A stretch of DNA of 50,639 bases, from contig CAITZZ010000046.1 in NCBI GenBank assembly GCA_903897005.1, positions 1-50,639 of the forward strand, in the 5' to 3' direction. Below are positions 7,765-19,857 of this stretch, piece after piece. Position numbers and translations under genes: made by a program. Every line of letters starts with the position of its first letter. Position 1 is the stretch's first letter. Source of the stretch: an uncultured beta proteobacterium. GTDB taxonomy: Bacteria > Pseudomonadota > Gammaproteobacteria > Burkholderiales > Burkholderiaceae_C. Below the pieces are notes generated by a model, which worked only from the letters and a program-made list of their open reading frames with translations, did not search any database and was not told where the DNA came from.

Positions 7765-8822
7765 GCCTGGTCACACTGAGCGCGAGCGAACTGCTGGGCC
7801 GTTTTGGCGAGTTTGACAGCATCATTGACGCCCGCAGTGAAGATGAGTTTGCGCTGGACCACCTGCCCGACGCCGTCAACTGGCCGACACTGAACAACGA
7901 GGAGCGACGTGTCATCGGTACCATGTATGTGCAGGTCAATCCGTTCGAGGCCAGAAAGCGCGGCGCGGCCATGGCGGCGCGCAATATCGCAGCCCACATT
8001 GAGCGCGAACTGATCGACATGCCGAAAGACTGGAAGCCGCTGGCCTACTGCTGGCGCGGTGGCCAGCGCAGCGGCGCGCTGGCACTGATCCTGGCGCAGA
8101 TCGGCTTTCGGGTCACGCTGCTGGAGGGTGGCTACAAGGCTTTCAGGGCGGCTGTCGTGCAGGACATCGGGCTTTGGGTGAACCGGTTTGACTGGCGGGT
8201 CGTCTGTGGCACCACGGGTTCTGGCAAGACGCGACTGCTGCAGGCCCTGGCAGCACAAGGGGCCCAGGTGATGGACCTGGAGGCGCTGGCCAATCACCGC
8301 AGCTCCGTACTCGGCGCCATTCCCGGACTGGCGCAGCCAACGCAGAAGCGGTTCGACAACCTGATCTGGCAGGCTTTGCGCCAATTTGACCCGGCGCGGC
8401 CCGTGTTCATCGAGAGCGAAAGCAAGAAGGTCGGCAACGTGGCGCTACCGGTATCGCTGGTCGAAGCCATGCACGCGGCACCCTGTCTGAACCTGGTATT
8501 GCCCGACAGCGAGCGCGTGGCACTGCTGCTGGAAGACTATGACTTTTTTGTACGCGACGTCGAGAGTTTCTGTGAACGGTTGCAGGTATTGGCCACGTTT
8601 CTGGGCAAGGCACTGGTCGACGACTGGCAGGCGTCGGTACGCAGCGGCGACATTGCGCCAGTGGTGCAGGACCTGCTCACTCGGCACTATGATCCGGGCT
8701 ACCTGCAATCGATGCGGCGCAACTTCCGGCATTTTGAGGACGCCAGAATCATTGAACCCACCGATCACTCACCCTGCGCCATGGCCGTGCTGGCGCAACA
8801 ACTGATAGGGCAGACAACATGA
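7761..8822 (+). CDS. selU: tRNA 2-selenouridine synthase SelU/MnmH
   Basis: A 353-residue protein with an N-terminal rhodanese domain whose active-site cysteine lies in YCWRGGQRSG (Cys97), and a C-terminal P-loop domain with GTTGSGKTRLL (about 150-160). This two-domain order is that of SelU, which converts 5-substituted 2-thiouridine to 2-selenouridine at the tRNA wobble position through a geranylated intermediate, using selenophosphate. Selenophosphate synthetase (SelD) is not in the window. ATGA overlaps at both ends tie it to the esterase and the next gene in one operon. Confidence 0.94.
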   Translation: MSLVTLSASELLGRFGEFDSIIDARSEDEFALDHLPDAVNWPTLNNEERRVIGTMYVQVNPFEARKRGAAMAARNIAAHIERELIDMPKDWKPLAYCWRGGQRSGALALILAQIGFRVTLLEGGYKAFRAAVVQDIGLWVNRFDWRVVCGTTGSGKTRLLQALAAQGAQVMDLEALANHRSSVLGAIPGLAQPTQKRFDNLIWQALRQFDPARPVFIESESKKVGNVALPVSLVEAMHAAPCLNLVLPDSERVALLLEDYDFFVRDVESFCERLQVLATFLGKALVDDWQASVRSGDIAPVVQDLLTRHYDPGYLQSMRRNFRHFEDARIIEPTDHSPCAMAVLAQQLIGQTT

Positions 8823-9916
8823 AAACAGCAGCTTCCATCGTCGGCGCCGTGCTACTGGCGCTGCTCGCCTACTTGAGCCTGTGGCCGGTGCCCATTGAGC
8901 CGGTCAGCTGGAATGCGCCCGCAGCGCCCGGCTACAGCGGGCCACACACACCGAACCGTCTGTTGGCCAACCTGAAAATGATTTCGCTCGGCACTGAAGA
9001 AGGCCCGGAGCACATTGTGCTGGCCAGGGACGGCAAGCTCTACACGACGGTGGCCAGTGGCAACATCCTGCGCATGAATCCGGATGGCAGCGGCCAGGAA
9101 GTGTTTGCCAATACAGGGGGGCGTGTCTTGGGCTTTGACTTTGATGCCAGCGGTAACCTGATAGCAGCGGACGCGGTCAAGGGATTGCTGGCCATCAGTC
9201 CGGACAAGAAAGTCAGCGTGCTCGCCGACAAGGTTGATGGCGAAGCCATTCTTTATGCCGATGCCGTCATCGTTGCCAGCAACGGCAAAATGTACGTGAG
9301 CGACGCTTCGGCCCGCTTTGCCCCAGCCAAATGGGGTGGCACTTTTGAGGCCAGCGTGCTCGACATTCTGGAGCAGTCATCGACCGGCCGGATTCTGGAA
9401 TACGATCCCGCAAGCAAGGTAACGCGGGTCGTGGCCAAGGGCTTCAGTTTTGCCAACGGCGTGGCGCTGAGTCAGGACGAAAAGACGCTGTTCGTCAACG
9501 AGACCGGCAAATACCGCGTCTGGAAGATTTCAACGCAGGCCAGCAAACTTGACATCGCGCAGCCTGGCAAGGACGCCAGCGTCTTGTTTGACAATTTGCC
9601 GGGCTATCCCGACAACCTGATGCGTGGCACGGACGGCAAGATCTGGCTGGGATTCGCCAAGCCGCGTAATCCGACCATCGACAAGTTGGCCAACCAGCCT
9701 TTCATGCGAAAGCTCACCTTGCGGCTACCGCGTTCGATGTGGCCCATTCCCAAAGCCTATGGCCATGTGATGGCCTTCACCGAAGACGGCAAGGTGCTGG
9801 CGGACTTGCAGGACCCGAGCGGCGCCTACCCCGAAACGACCGCGGTGACGGAAACAAAAGACCGACTCTACATCCAGAGCCTGCACGCCAAGGGTCTGGG
9901 CTGGATGCAGAAATAG
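8819..9916 (+). CDS. SMP-30/gluconolactonase/strictosidine-synthase-like protein
   Basis: A 365-residue protein with one N-terminal hydrophobic segment (about residues 5-24), acting as a membrane anchor or uncleaved signal, followed by a six-bladed beta-propeller. Propeller blocks include GPEHIVLARDGKLYTTVASG, FSFANGVALSQDEKTLFVNETG and PGYPDNLMRGTDGKIWLGF, the pattern of strictosidine-synthase-like and SMP-30 proteins, which bind a divalent metal and often hydrolyse lactones or esters. The substrate is unknown. It is the last gene of the tesA-selU operon, coupled by an ATGA overlap, and ends 3 bp from a convergent gene. Confidence 0.85.
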   Translation: MKTAASIVGAVLLALLAYLSLWPVPIEPVSWNAPAAPGYSGPHTPNRLLANLKMISLGTEEGPEHIVLARDGKLYTTVASGNILRMNPDGSGQEVFANTGGRVLGFDFDASGNLIAADAVKGLLAISPDKKVSVLADKVDGEAILYADAVIVASNGKMYVSDASARFAPAKWGGTFEASVLDILEQSSTGRILEYDPASKVTRVVAKGFSFANGVALSQDEKTLFVNETGKYRVWKISTQASKLDIAQPGKDASVLFDNLPGYPDNLMRGTDGKIWLGFAKPRNPTIDKLANQPFMRKLTLRLPRSMWPIPKAYGHVMAFTEDGKVLADLQDPSGAYPETTAVTETKDRLYIQSLHAKGLGWMQK

Positions 9917-9919
9917 GAA

Positions 9920-10108
9920 TCAGAGCGCTGGTGGCGGTGTCTGCGACCCGTCAGCGCCCGGCACTTCGGGGGCGGACTCATCGCTTGACCCATCGGGCGC
10001 ACCCTCGCCGACCTTGCGCTCGGCCTTGTGCTTGAGTTTTTCCTCTTTCTTCTTCTTCTTCGCCAGTTCTTTCTGACGCTTTTCGTATCCGTAGTTGGGT
10101 GTAGCCAA
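9920..10108 (-). CDS. Small Lys/Glu-rich conserved protein
   Basis: A 62-residue protein that begins MATPNYGYEKRQKELAKKKK and continues as a highly charged helix followed by a Pro/Ser/Asp/Glu-rich disordered tail. Start is TTG at 10108, with GAAAG at a suitable distance on the minus strand. Short proteins of this kind are common in Burkholderiales and have no known function. The charged helix suggests nucleic-acid or ribosome contact, but that is only a guess. Confidence 0.7.
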   Translation of the reverse strand: MATPNYGYEKRQKELAKKKKKEEKLKHKAERKVGEGAPDGSSDESAPEVPGADGSQTPPPAL

Positions 10109-10183
10109 GATATGCTTTCAAGTTATTGGAGACACTTTACCATTTCACACTGCAGCGCCAGCGCCGACAAGGCATTATTGCTC

Positions 10184-11392
10184 TCATGCCAGCGTTGACT
10201 CCAGCGCTTGCTGCAGGTCGGCCTGCAGATCAGCCACCGCTTCCAGACCCACTGAAAAGCGCACCAAAGTGCCTTGCTGCAAGTGAGCCGGCCAGCCACT
10301 GCGCATCGACGCCAGGTCGTAGGGAACGACCAGACTCATCGGGCCGCCCCAGCTGTAGCCCAGCTTGAACAGCTTGAGGGCATTGCAAAATGCATCGACC
10401 TGTGCCTGACTGCGCTGCGCTGGAAAAATCACGCTGAAGAGTCCTGCCGCACCGCCGAGGTCCTGCTTGCACAGCGCGCGCCAATGCGCGTGGCCCGGCG
10501 AGTCGGGCAGCGCCGGGTGCAGTACCTGGGCAAATTCAGCTCGGGTCTGGCACCACTGTGCCAAGGCACGCGTTGCCTCGTCGTGGGCGCGGTACCGCAA
10601 TGCCATGCTGGGCAAGGCGCGCAACACGGCTTCTGCATCGTTCGCGCCGACGCCCGAGCCTAGCCGCATGTGCGTGAGCTTGAGTTTCATGTGCAGTGAT
10701 GGGTCGCGCGTGATGACACTGCCCATCAGCACATCGCCACCGCCGCTGGGGTATTTGGTCAGCGCATGCACCGAGATGTCGACGCCCAGGGATTCTTTGC
10801 CCCCGGGCTGCAAATCAAAGGGAGCGAAGGCCAGCCCGGCGCCCCAGGTATTGTCCAGCGCGCACCAGACTCCGCGTTCCTTGCAGACACGCACCAATTG
10901 GCACAAATCAGGAAATTCCAGCGTCACCGAGCCGGCTGCTTCAAGCCAGACGAGGCGTGTTTGCGGACTGATCTTGGCTGCAAGATCCTGCGCGTCCATC
11001 GGGTCGTAATAGCGATGGCTGATGCCCCAGGCCATGAGTTCACCCTGCGCCAGCACCTTGTTCGGGCCATAGGCATTGTCCGGAATCAGCACCTCATCGC
11101 CGCTGCGCAGCAGCGACAGCGCCACATTGGCTATGGCGGCGAGTCCGCTGGGCAGCAACAGGCATTGCAGTCCGCCTTCCAGCGTGCAAAGGCGCTCTTC
11201 CAGCGTGTAGGTCGTGGGCGTGCCGTGCAGGCCGTAGGTGTAGGCGCTCTTGTCTTTCCAGTCAAAGTTGCGCATCGCGGCAACATGGGGAAAGATCACC
11301 GTCGATGCCTTGAAGACGCCCGGCTGCGGCGCGGCGAACCCTTCAGGCGGGCAATAGGGATGATGTATCAGTGTGGTGTTGAGCTCGGTCAT
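10184..11392 (-). CDS. metC: Cystathionine beta-lyase (PLP-dependent Cys/Met metabolism enzyme)
   Basis: A 402-residue fold-type I PLP enzyme of the trans-sulfuration family. The Schiff-base lysine lies in HALTKYPSGGGD (Lys213), the pyridine-nitrogen aspartate in CALDNTWG (Asp180), and YGLHGTPTTYTLEERL near residue 53 fits the phosphate-binding/substrate region. The family cleaves cystathionine to homocysteine, pyruvate and ammonia; gamma-lyase or synthase activity cannot be excluded. Start at 11392 (MTELNTTL) is preferred over 11419, which would overlap the upstream gene. It closes the long minus-strand run. Confidence 0.88.
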   Translation of the reverse strand: MTELNTTLIHHPYCPPEGFAAPQPGVFKASTVIFPHVAAMRNFDWKDKSAYTYGLHGTPTTYTLEERLCTLEGGLQCLLLPSGLAAIANVALSLLRSGDEVLIPDNAYGPNKVLAQGELMAWGISHRYYDPMDAQDLAAKISPQTRLVWLEAAGSVTLEFPDLCQLVRVCKERGVWCALDNTWGAGLAFAPFDLQPGGKESLGVDISVHALTKYPSGGGDVLMGSVITRDPSLHMKLKLTHMRLGSGVGANDAEAVLRALPSMALRYRAHDEATRALAQWCQTRAEFAQVLHPALPDSPGHAHWRALCKQDLGGAAGLFSVIFPAQRSQAQVDAFCNALKLFKLGYSWGGPMSLVVPYDLASMRSGWPAHLQQGTLVRFSVGLEAVADLQADLQQALESTLA

Positions 11393-11406
11393 GGTGCCTT
11401 GCGCGC

Positions 11407-11931
11407 TCAAACGCTCCACTTTTGCAGCAGTTGTTCAGGGCTCAGCGCATCGTAGCCTTCGAAAGGTTGATGAATCCAGGGATTGCTCGGCAGGAACTCG
11501 ACCGAATAATCGGCCTGGAAACTCGACAGTGCCTTGGTCCAGAGCACCGCGCTGCGCAGCTCGGTAATCGGCTTGTAGTTGGTCTTGAGTTGATTGATGA
11601 CAGCGCGCAGGGTGTGACCGGAGTCTGCCAGGTCATCTACCAGCAGCACCCGGCCGGCGATCTCGCCTTTCGGGGTTGTGATGAAGCGCGCGATGTCGAG
11701 CACGCCTTGCACCGTGCCGGCGTCCGAACGATAGGAACTGGTTGACATGATGGCCAGCGGCTTGTCAAAAACACGCGACAGGATGTCCCCGGGGCGCATG
11801 CCGCCACGCGCCAGACACAGAATGGTGTCGAACTGCCAGCCCGACTGGTGAATCTTGATCGCCAGCTTTTCGATCAGGTTGTGATATTCGTCGTAGCTGA
11901 CATACAAGTGTTTTCCGTCTTCCGTCAACAT
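11407..11931 (-). CDS. Purine-type phosphoribosyltransferase
   Basis: A 174-residue type I PRTase with the PRPP-binding signature VLLVDDLADSGHTL (95-108) and an upstream CLARGGMRPGD loop. Similar proteins are annotated as hypoxanthine, xanthine or guanine phosphoribosyltransferase. Lying 15 bp downstream of purA on the same strand, it fits purine salvage: base plus PRPP gives the nucleotide. The base specificity cannot be read safely from sequence alone. Confidence 0.88.
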   Translation of the reverse strand: MLTEDGKHLYVSYDEYHNLIEKLAIKIHQSGWQFDTILCLARGGMRPGDILSRVFDKPLAIMSTSSYRSDAGTVQGVLDIARFITTPKGEIAGRVLLVDDLADSGHTLRAVINQLKTNYKPITELRSAVLWTKALSSFQADYSVEFLPSNPWIHQPFEGYDALSPEQLLQKWSV

Positions 11932-11946
11932 GGGTTCGCTCCTGAA

Positions 11947-14482
<2,536 letters not shown>

Positions 14483-14539
14483 GTGATTTAGGCGAGCTGT
14501 TAAAACCCCGATTTTACCGGGCTAAAACGCCGGAAACCT

Positions 14540-14728
14540 TTACAGGAGCAGCCAAATCAACAGCAATCCGGCCGATATGCTGCACATGCCGAAAAAACGC
14601 AGCTGACCGTCCTGCAAGCGCAACACCTGGGCAAACATGCGGCGCCAGCCGGCGGGTGACAGCATGGGGAAAAGGCCCTCGATGACCAGAACCAGGGCCA
14701 GAGCCAGCCAGAAAGTGTCGCTGTCCAA
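14540..14728 (-). CDS. DUF2065 small membrane protein (YjeT family)
   Basis: A 62-residue protein with two hydrophobic segments (about residues 6-22 and 45-62) separated by a short polar loop SPAGWRRMFAQVLRLQDGQLR. This matches the YjeT/DUF2065 family, which in E. coli also lies between hflC and purA. Start is TTG at 14728, 3 bp after the hflC stop, so it is co-transcribed and probably coupled with hflKC. The function is unknown. Confidence 0.9.
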   Translation of the reverse strand: MDSDTFWLALALVLVIEGLFPMLSPAGWRRMFAQVLRLQDGQLRFFGMCSISAGLLLIWLLL

Positions 14729-14731
14729 GGT

Positions 14732-15637
14732 TTATTTCTTGCCGGGAGTGGGGGTGCCCGTGACATTGCCACGGAAAACCTTGAAAAACTCCGAGGATGA
14801 TGGGTCTACCACCATCACATCGGTCTTCTTGCCGAAGCTGGCCTTGTAGGCGTCCAGACTGCGGTAAAACTGGGCGAACTGGGGATCACGCCCAAACGCC
14901 TCAGCATAGATTCGGGCTGCTTCAGCATCACCCTCACCCTTGATCTTCTGCGCATCGCGGTAAGCATTGGCAACGGCCACTTCACGCTGTCGATCGGCAT
15001 CGGCCCGGATTTTTTCCCCTTCGGCGGCACCGGTGGAACGCAGCTCATTGGCGACCCGCTTGCGCTCGGCCTCCATGCGCCGGTAAACCGACTCGGTGAT
15101 GGTGTCGACGTAATCGGCGCGCGTAATGCGTACATCGACCACGTCCACGCCCCAGGGCTTGGCGCCCTTGACCTTGTCGAGCACCTCGGCCTTGACGTCG
15201 GCGGTAATAGCCTCACGCTTGGTTGACAGCAGTTCCTTGACGGTGCGCTTGTTAATCTCTTCCTGGAAGGCATTGCGCACCACGCGATTGAGCTGGTTGG
15301 CACCTTCGGTCTCGGTCAGACCAACATTGCGGATGTATTCAGAAGGTTCCGAAATGCGCCAGCGCACATACCAGTCGACCACGACACGTTGCTTCTCGGC
15401 CGTCAGCATCGGTTCGGTGTCACTGGTTTCCAGCGTCAACAGGCGCTTGTCAATGTAGGACACATTCTGGAACGGCGGCGGCAGTTTGAAGTTCAAACCG
15501 GGTTCGGTAATGACTTCCTTGATTTGTCCGAGGGCATAGACCACGCCGAACTGGCGCTGATCGACGACAAACAACGTGGAACTGGCAAGCGCGAAGACTA
15601 CCAGCAGCGAAGAAAAAATAAATCCGAGCCTGTTCAT
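14732..15637 (-). CDS. hflC: Protease modulator HflC (SPFH/band 7 protein)
   Basis: A 301-residue SPFH-domain protein. One N-terminal membrane segment (about 5-24) is followed by the SPFH core VVDQRQFGVVYALGQIKEV, a long coiled coil rich in Glu/Arg/Ala (about 185-260: RRMEAERKRVANELRSTGAAEGEKIRADADR region), and a short Gly/Pro tail. HflC pairs with HflK in the large periplasmic cage around FtsH, limiting degradation of membrane substrates. The gene follows hflK by 9 bp. Confidence 0.96.
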   Translation of the reverse strand: MNRLGFIFSSLLVVFALASSTLFVVDQRQFGVVYALGQIKEVITEPGLNFKLPPPFQNVSYIDKRLLTLETSDTEPMLTAEKQRVVVDWYVRWRISEPSEYIRNVGLTETEGANQLNRVVRNAFQEEINKRTVKELLSTKREAITADVKAEVLDKVKGAKPWGVDVVDVRITRADYVDTITESVYRRMEAERKRVANELRSTGAAEGEKIRADADRQREVAVANAYRDAQKIKGEGDAEAARIYAEAFGRDPQFAQFYRSLDAYKASFGKKTDVMVVDPSSSEFFKVFRGNVTGTPTPGKK

Positions 15638-15646
15638 TCTGTGCTC

Positions 15647-17041
15647 CTAGCGTGTATCGCGTTCACGGGTACGTGCAGCGTCGCGGACCCGCGCATCCGG
15701 GGTCGGAACCGGCGACGCTGGCGCTGCGGCCGGCAGCGCAGGCTGCGGACTCACGGCGACTGCCGAGACGTCGGCGCCCTGTGCGCTCATCTGCATGATC
15801 TTGTCCAGTGGCAAATACAGGAGGTTCGATCCCTGTTTGGAATCCACCATCACTTTGGTGACATTACTGTAAATTTGCTGCATGGCATCGAGGTACATGC
15901 GCTCGCGCGTCACCTGGGGTGCCTTTTGATACTCACCCAGAACTGACTTGAAGCGTTGCGCGTCGCCCTGCGCCTGAGCCACAATCCGGGCTTTGTAGGC
16001 ATCGGACTCTGCTTTCAGGCGTGACGCGGAACCGACGGCGCGCGGCACCACATCGTTGGCGTAGGCCTGCGCCTCGTTCTTGGCGCGTTCACGTTCCTGT
16101 CCGGCCTTGAGCACATCGTCGAATGCCGCCTGCACCTGCTCGGGTGGACGCACACCACCCTGCTGCAGATTGATGCCAACGACCTCGATACCGACCTTGT
16201 AATGATCCAGAATCTTTTGCATCAGGGTGCGCACCCGCGGTGCAATCTGATCGCGCTCTTCGGACAGCGCGCTGTCCATGCGCATCTTGCCCACCACCTC
16301 ACGAACCGCGGTTTCGGCTGCCTGCACCACCGCTTCGCCCGGGTTCTTGCTCTCGAACAGGAAAGCTCTCGCATCGCTGAGCCGGTACTGAACGGCAAAT
16401 TTGATTTCGACAATGTTTTCGTCTTCCGTCAGCATGGCGGACTCACGCAGGCCGGTGGCCTTCATGACGGTGTCGCGACCAACGTCAACCGAGCGAATCT
16501 GGGTTACGAAAATCAGTTCATGGCGCTGAATGGGATACGGCAGACGCCAGTTGAAGCCGGCGCCGACCGAGGAGCGGTATTTTCCGAACTGGGTAATGAC
16601 CGCCTGTTGCCCTTCCTGGACAATGAAGAAGCCGGTGCCCAACCAGATCAGCAGCACCACGCCGGCAATCAGCCCGATCCCAATGCCGGTACTTTTCATG
16701 TCCGGCTGAAAACCACCACCTGAACCACCGCCGGTGCCACCCGCGCCACCGCGGCCGGCATTCTTCAATCCGCCAAACAGACCGCCGAGCTTGCGGTTGA
16801 AATCACGCCACAGTTCGTCCAGATCGGGCGGCCCCTGATTGGCGCCGCGCCGCGGTCCGCGCTCGCCGCCGTTCTTGACGGGTGCCGCAGGTTCATCCGC
16901 CTTCGGCGTTTCTGCATCCGCTTTATCACCGTCAGGCGTTTTGTCCTCACTGCGACCCCAGCGTGAATCATTGAGGTTGAACATACCTCTGACCCGACCC
17001 AGCAGTTGCGCCCAGTCCGGGCTGCGTAAATGAAGTTTCAT
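15647..17041 (-). CDS. hflK: Protease modulator HflK (SPFH/band 7 protein)
   Basis: A 464-residue HflK with a long cytoplasmic N-terminus rich in Gly/Asn/Pro (about 85-115 is a Gly-rich linker), one membrane segment (about 117-140), SPFH core (FIVQEGQQAVITQFGKY), coiled coil and a Pro/Ala/Arg-rich tail. It forms the FtsH-associated HflKC complex. ATG at 17041 has GAGAAG at good spacing; an internal Met at codon 20 (MFNLNDSRWG) matches the start commonly seen in relatives but has its purine stretch too close. The C-terminal tail is longer than in E. coli. Confidence 0.95.
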   Translation of the reverse strand: MKLHLRSPDWAQLLGRVRGMFNLNDSRWGRSEDKTPDGDKADAETPKADEPAAPVKNGGERGPRRGANQGPPDLDELWRDFNRKLGGLFGGLKNAGRGGAGGTGGGSGGGFQPDMKSTGIGIGLIAGVVLLIWLGTGFFIVQEGQQAVITQFGKYRSSVGAGFNWRLPYPIQRHELIFVTQIRSVDVGRDTVMKATGLRESAMLTEDENIVEIKFAVQYRLSDARAFLFESKNPGEAVVQAAETAVREVVGKMRMDSALSEERDQIAPRVRTLMQKILDHYKVGIEVVGINLQQGGVRPPEQVQAAFDDVLKAGQERERAKNEAQAYANDVVPRAVGSASRLKAESDAYKARIVAQAQGDAQRFKSVLGEYQKAPQVTRERMYLDAMQQIYSNVTKVMVDSKQGSNLLYLPLDKIMQMSAQGADVSAVAVSPQPALPAAAPASPVPTPDARVRDAARTRERDTR

Positions 17042-17062
17042 TTCATCTTCTCTTGTGTATCG

Positions 17063-18211
17063 TTACCGGATTGTGCCTAAGTTCGAAGCCGAAACCATGC
17101 GCGCCAACTGTCCGCGCAAAGCCGCCACCCCCTCGCCCTGTAGGGCACTCAAGAATACTCTGGGCGTCTGAATCCCAGCCAGATCAAAACTATCTTCCAG
17201 TTGCAGGGGTCGGCGCCCGATTTCAAGAGCGTCGAGTTTGTTAAATACCAGCACCTGTGGAATCTCTGCCGCACCGATCTCGGTCAGTACACGCTGCACT
17301 TCGGCCATCTGCTCCAGGAAGTGCTCACTGGAAGCGTCCACCACGTGCAACAGCAAGTCCGCGTCCACCGCTTCCTGCAAGGTAGCCTGGAACGCATCGA
17401 TCAAGCCGTGCGGCAAATCGCGGATGAAGCCCACCGTATCCGACAGCGAGACGGAACGCGCCGCCTCACCCAGATAAAGCTGGCGCGTCGTGGTATCGAG
17501 CGTCGCAAACAATTGGTCAGCGGCGTAGGCACGGGCCTTGACCAATGCATTGAACAGCGTGGTCTTGCCGGCGTTGGTGTAGCCTACCAGGGAAATATTG
17601 AAAGCATCACGCCGCTCACGCTGACGGCGTTGCGTCTGGCGCTGGCGCTTGACCTTTTTCAGCCGCTCCTTGACCTTCTTGATGTTCTCGCCAATCATGC
17701 GCCTGTCAAGTTCGATCTGGGTTTCACCCGGTCCGCCACGCATACCAATGCCACCGCTCTGGCGCTCCAGATGCGACCAGCGTCGCACCAGGCGCGTACT
17801 GAGGTACTGCATTCGAGCCAGTTCGACCTGCAGTTTTCCCTCGTGACTGCGCGCCCTCTGACCAAAAATTTCCAGAATCAGGAGGGTGCGATCGTTCACC
17901 GGCAGTTCCAGATGACGTTCCAGATTGCGCTGTTGCGCGGGACTCAGATTTTGATCGAACAAAACCTCAAGCACCCCATGCTGGGTCGCCAGCAGTTTGA
18001 TCTCATCGGCCTTGCCACTACCTACAAACAGCGCGGCATCAGGCGCCTTGCGTTTGCAGGTCAGGCGCGCGACCGGATTCAGACCGGCCGTCTGCGCCAG
18101 CAAGCCAAGTTCTTCGAGGTCGGCATCGAAATTCGGCAATCCAAAATCGACCCCGACCAGCAGGGTGGGGGCGCGCTGAAGATCAGGCGGCAGTTTCGTC
18201 ACCCTCGCCAC
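17063..18211 (-). CDS. hflX: Ribosome-associated GTPase HflX
   Basis: A 382-residue GTPase with the HflX N-terminal nucleotide-binding domain, the GGPGETQIE family motif (159-167), a basic coiled coil (about 175-200), P-loop GYTNAGKTT (210-218), DTVGF (G3) and NKLD (G4). HflX splits stalled 70S ribosomes and acts in heat and antibiotic stress. The start is uncertain: GTG at 18211 overlaps hfq by 29 bp and another in-frame GTG lies at 18202; neither has a strong ribosome site. Order hfq-hflX-hflK-hflC is the conserved one. Confidence 0.94.
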   Translation of the reverse strand: MARVTKLPPDLQRAPTLLVGVDFGLPNFDADLEELGLLAQTAGLNPVARLTCKRKAPDAALFVGSGKADEIKLLATQHGVLEVLFDQNLSPAQQRNLERHLELPVNDRTLLILEIFGQRARSHEGKLQVELARMQYLSTRLVRRWSHLERQSGGIGMRGGPGETQIELDRRMIGENIKKVKERLKKVKRQRQTQRRQRERRDAFNISLVGYTNAGKTTLFNALVKARAYAADQLFATLDTTTRQLYLGEAARSVSLSDTVGFIRDLPHGLIDAFQATLQEAVDADLLLHVVDASSEHFLEQMAEVQRVLTEIGAAEIPQVLVFNKLDALEIGRRPLQLEDSFDLAGIQTPRVFLSALQGEGVAALRGQLARMVSASNLGTIR

Positions 18212-18428
18212 TTGCGAAGTTCACCGCACGGCCCGGCACAATGGTCGAGATGGCATGCTTGTAAACCATTTGGGTGACGGTGTTGCGAAGCAACACAACG
18301 TACTGGTCAAAAGATTCAATCTGACCTTGCAGCTTGATCCCGTTGACCAAATAGATTGAGACCGGTACATGTTCCCGACGCAGGGCGTTGAGAAAAGGGT
18401 CCTGAAGTAACTGACCTTTGTTGTTCAC
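18183..18428 (-). CDS. hfq: RNA chaperone Hfq
   Basis: An 81-residue Sm-like protein with [13 protein letters not shown] at the N-terminus, the Sm1 block [20 protein letters not shown] and the Sm2 block [11 protein letters not shown] (YKHA motif). It forms a hexamer that pairs small RNAs with mRNAs. The start is GTG at 18428, read from a good ribosome site GGAG six bases upstream; no ATG is available. The C-terminal tail after the Sm core is short and acidic. Gene order der-hfq-hflX gives cotranscription with hflX. Confidence 0.97.
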   Translation of the reverse strand: MNNKGQLLQDPFLNALRREHVPVSIYLVNGIKLQGQIESFDQYVVLLRNTVTQMVYKHAISTIVPGRAVNFASGEGDETAA

Positions 18429-18498
18429 GATATTCTCCGTGTTCAAGAATTGATAAGAGGTTGACGATACCACAGCGGCGTGACACGGCGGGCGCCCG

Positions 18499-19839
18499 TC
18501 AAACAGCCTTGTCGGCGTAGGGGTTGCTGGAAGTCTTGAATTCGATGCGCATCGGTGTCCCGACCAGATCAAATTCCTTGCGAAAACGCCCTTCCAGAAA
18601 GCGTTTGTAGGCGTCCGTCACGTGCTCCAGAGAGTTGCCGTGAATCACGATCACCGGCGGATTCATGCCGCCCTGGTGCGCGTAACGCAACTTGGGCCGG
18701 TACATCCCCGAGCGCTTGGGGCTCTGAAACTGCACGGCTTCCAGCAGCAGACGGGTCAACACCGGCGTTGACATCTTGCAGTTGGCGGCCTTGAAAGCCT
18801 GAGCAATGGAAGCCCAGAGCGGCCCCAGACCTTGCCGCTTGGTGGCTGAGATCAGATGCGTGGCAGCAAACTTCAAGAAGGGCAATCGGGTTTCGATGGA
18901 ACGTTTGACCAGTTCGCGCTGGTATTCATCGACCGCGTCCCATTTATTGACCGCCAGCACAACGGCGCGACCATTCTCCAGAATATAGCCGGCAATATGC
19001 GCATCCTGGTCGGTCACGCCCTGGGTTGCATCGATCAGCAGCAACACCACATTGGCCGATTCAATGGCCTGCAGCGTCTTGACGACGGAGAACTTCTCGA
19101 TTGCCTCGAACACCTTGCCACGGCGGCGCAAGCCTGCGGTATCGACCAGCTCAAACTTTTGTCCATTGCGCTCGAACGGCACCGAAATCGCATCGCGCGT
19201 CGTTCCCGGCAAGTCGAAGGCGACCAGACGTTCTTCGCCCAACCAGGTATTGATCAGCGTGGACTTACCAACGTTCGGGCGCCCCGCTACCGCCAGTTTG
19301 ATGACAGAGGGATCGTGTTGTTCCAGGGCTTCATCCGGGTCCTGCAATTGCAGCGGTGCCAGTGCCAGTTCCACCATGTCATGCATACCCTGTCCGTGCG
19401 CAGCAGAAACCGCATGCACCTCGCCCAGACCCAACTCGAAAAATTCGACCAGTTGCGCACTTGCCAGCATGCCCTCAGCCTTGTTCGCCACCAGCACACA
19501 GGGTTTGCCCAGACGACGCAGGTACTTGGCAATTTCGTGGTCCTGCGCCGAGATACCTTCTCTGGCATCAACGACAAAAATCACAACATCCGCTTCAGCC
19601 ACGGCCTGTCGTGTCTGCTTTGCCATTTCCTTGAAAATGCCGCTGGCTGCGTCGGGCTCGAAGCCGCCGGTATCGATCACGATGAATTCGTGCTTGCCCT
19701 GTCGGCCGTTGCCGTAATGGCGGTCTCTGGTCAGGCCGGCAAAATCGGCAACGATGGCATCGCGGGACTTGGTCAAGCGGTTGAAAATCGTCGATTTACC
19801 AACATTGGGACGGCCGACGAGGGCCAGAACAGGTTTCAT
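18499..19839 (-). CDS. der: Ribosome biogenesis GTPase Der
   Basis: A 446-residue protein with two tandem GTPase domains, each with GRPNVGKST (about residue 9 and about residue 180), DTGGF or DTAGL (G3) and NKxD-type G4 motifs, then a KH-like C-terminal domain ending in TSSNPYADK. This double-GTPase order is unique to Der/EngA, essential for 50S subunit assembly. It lies 19 bp downstream of the outer-membrane bamB gene and 70 bp upstream of hfq; a 10-bp GC palindrome sits at 18488-18497 just after its stop. Confidence 0.97.
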   Translation of the reverse strand: MKPVLALVGRPNVGKSTIFNRLTKSRDAIVADFAGLTRDRHYGNGRQGKHEFIVIDTGGFEPDAASGIFKEMAKQTRQAVAEADVVIFVVDAREGISAQDHEIAKYLRRLGKPCVLVANKAEGMLASAQLVEFFELGLGEVHAVSAAHGQGMHDMVELALAPLQLQDPDEALEQHDPSVIKLAVAGRPNVGKSTLINTWLGEERLVAFDLPGTTRDAISVPFERNGQKFELVDTAGLRRRGKVFEAIEKFSVVKTLQAIESANVVLLLIDATQGVTDQDAHIAGYILENGRAVVLAVNKWDAVDEYQRELVKRSIETRLPFLKFAATHLISATKRQGLGPLWASIAQAFKAANCKMSTPVLTRLLLEAVQFQSPKRSGMYRPKLRYAHQGGMNPPVIVIHGNSLEHVTDAYKRFLEGRFRKEFDLVGTPMRIEFKTSSNPYADKAV

Positions 19840-19857
19840 CAGGGACGGTCCGGCAGC

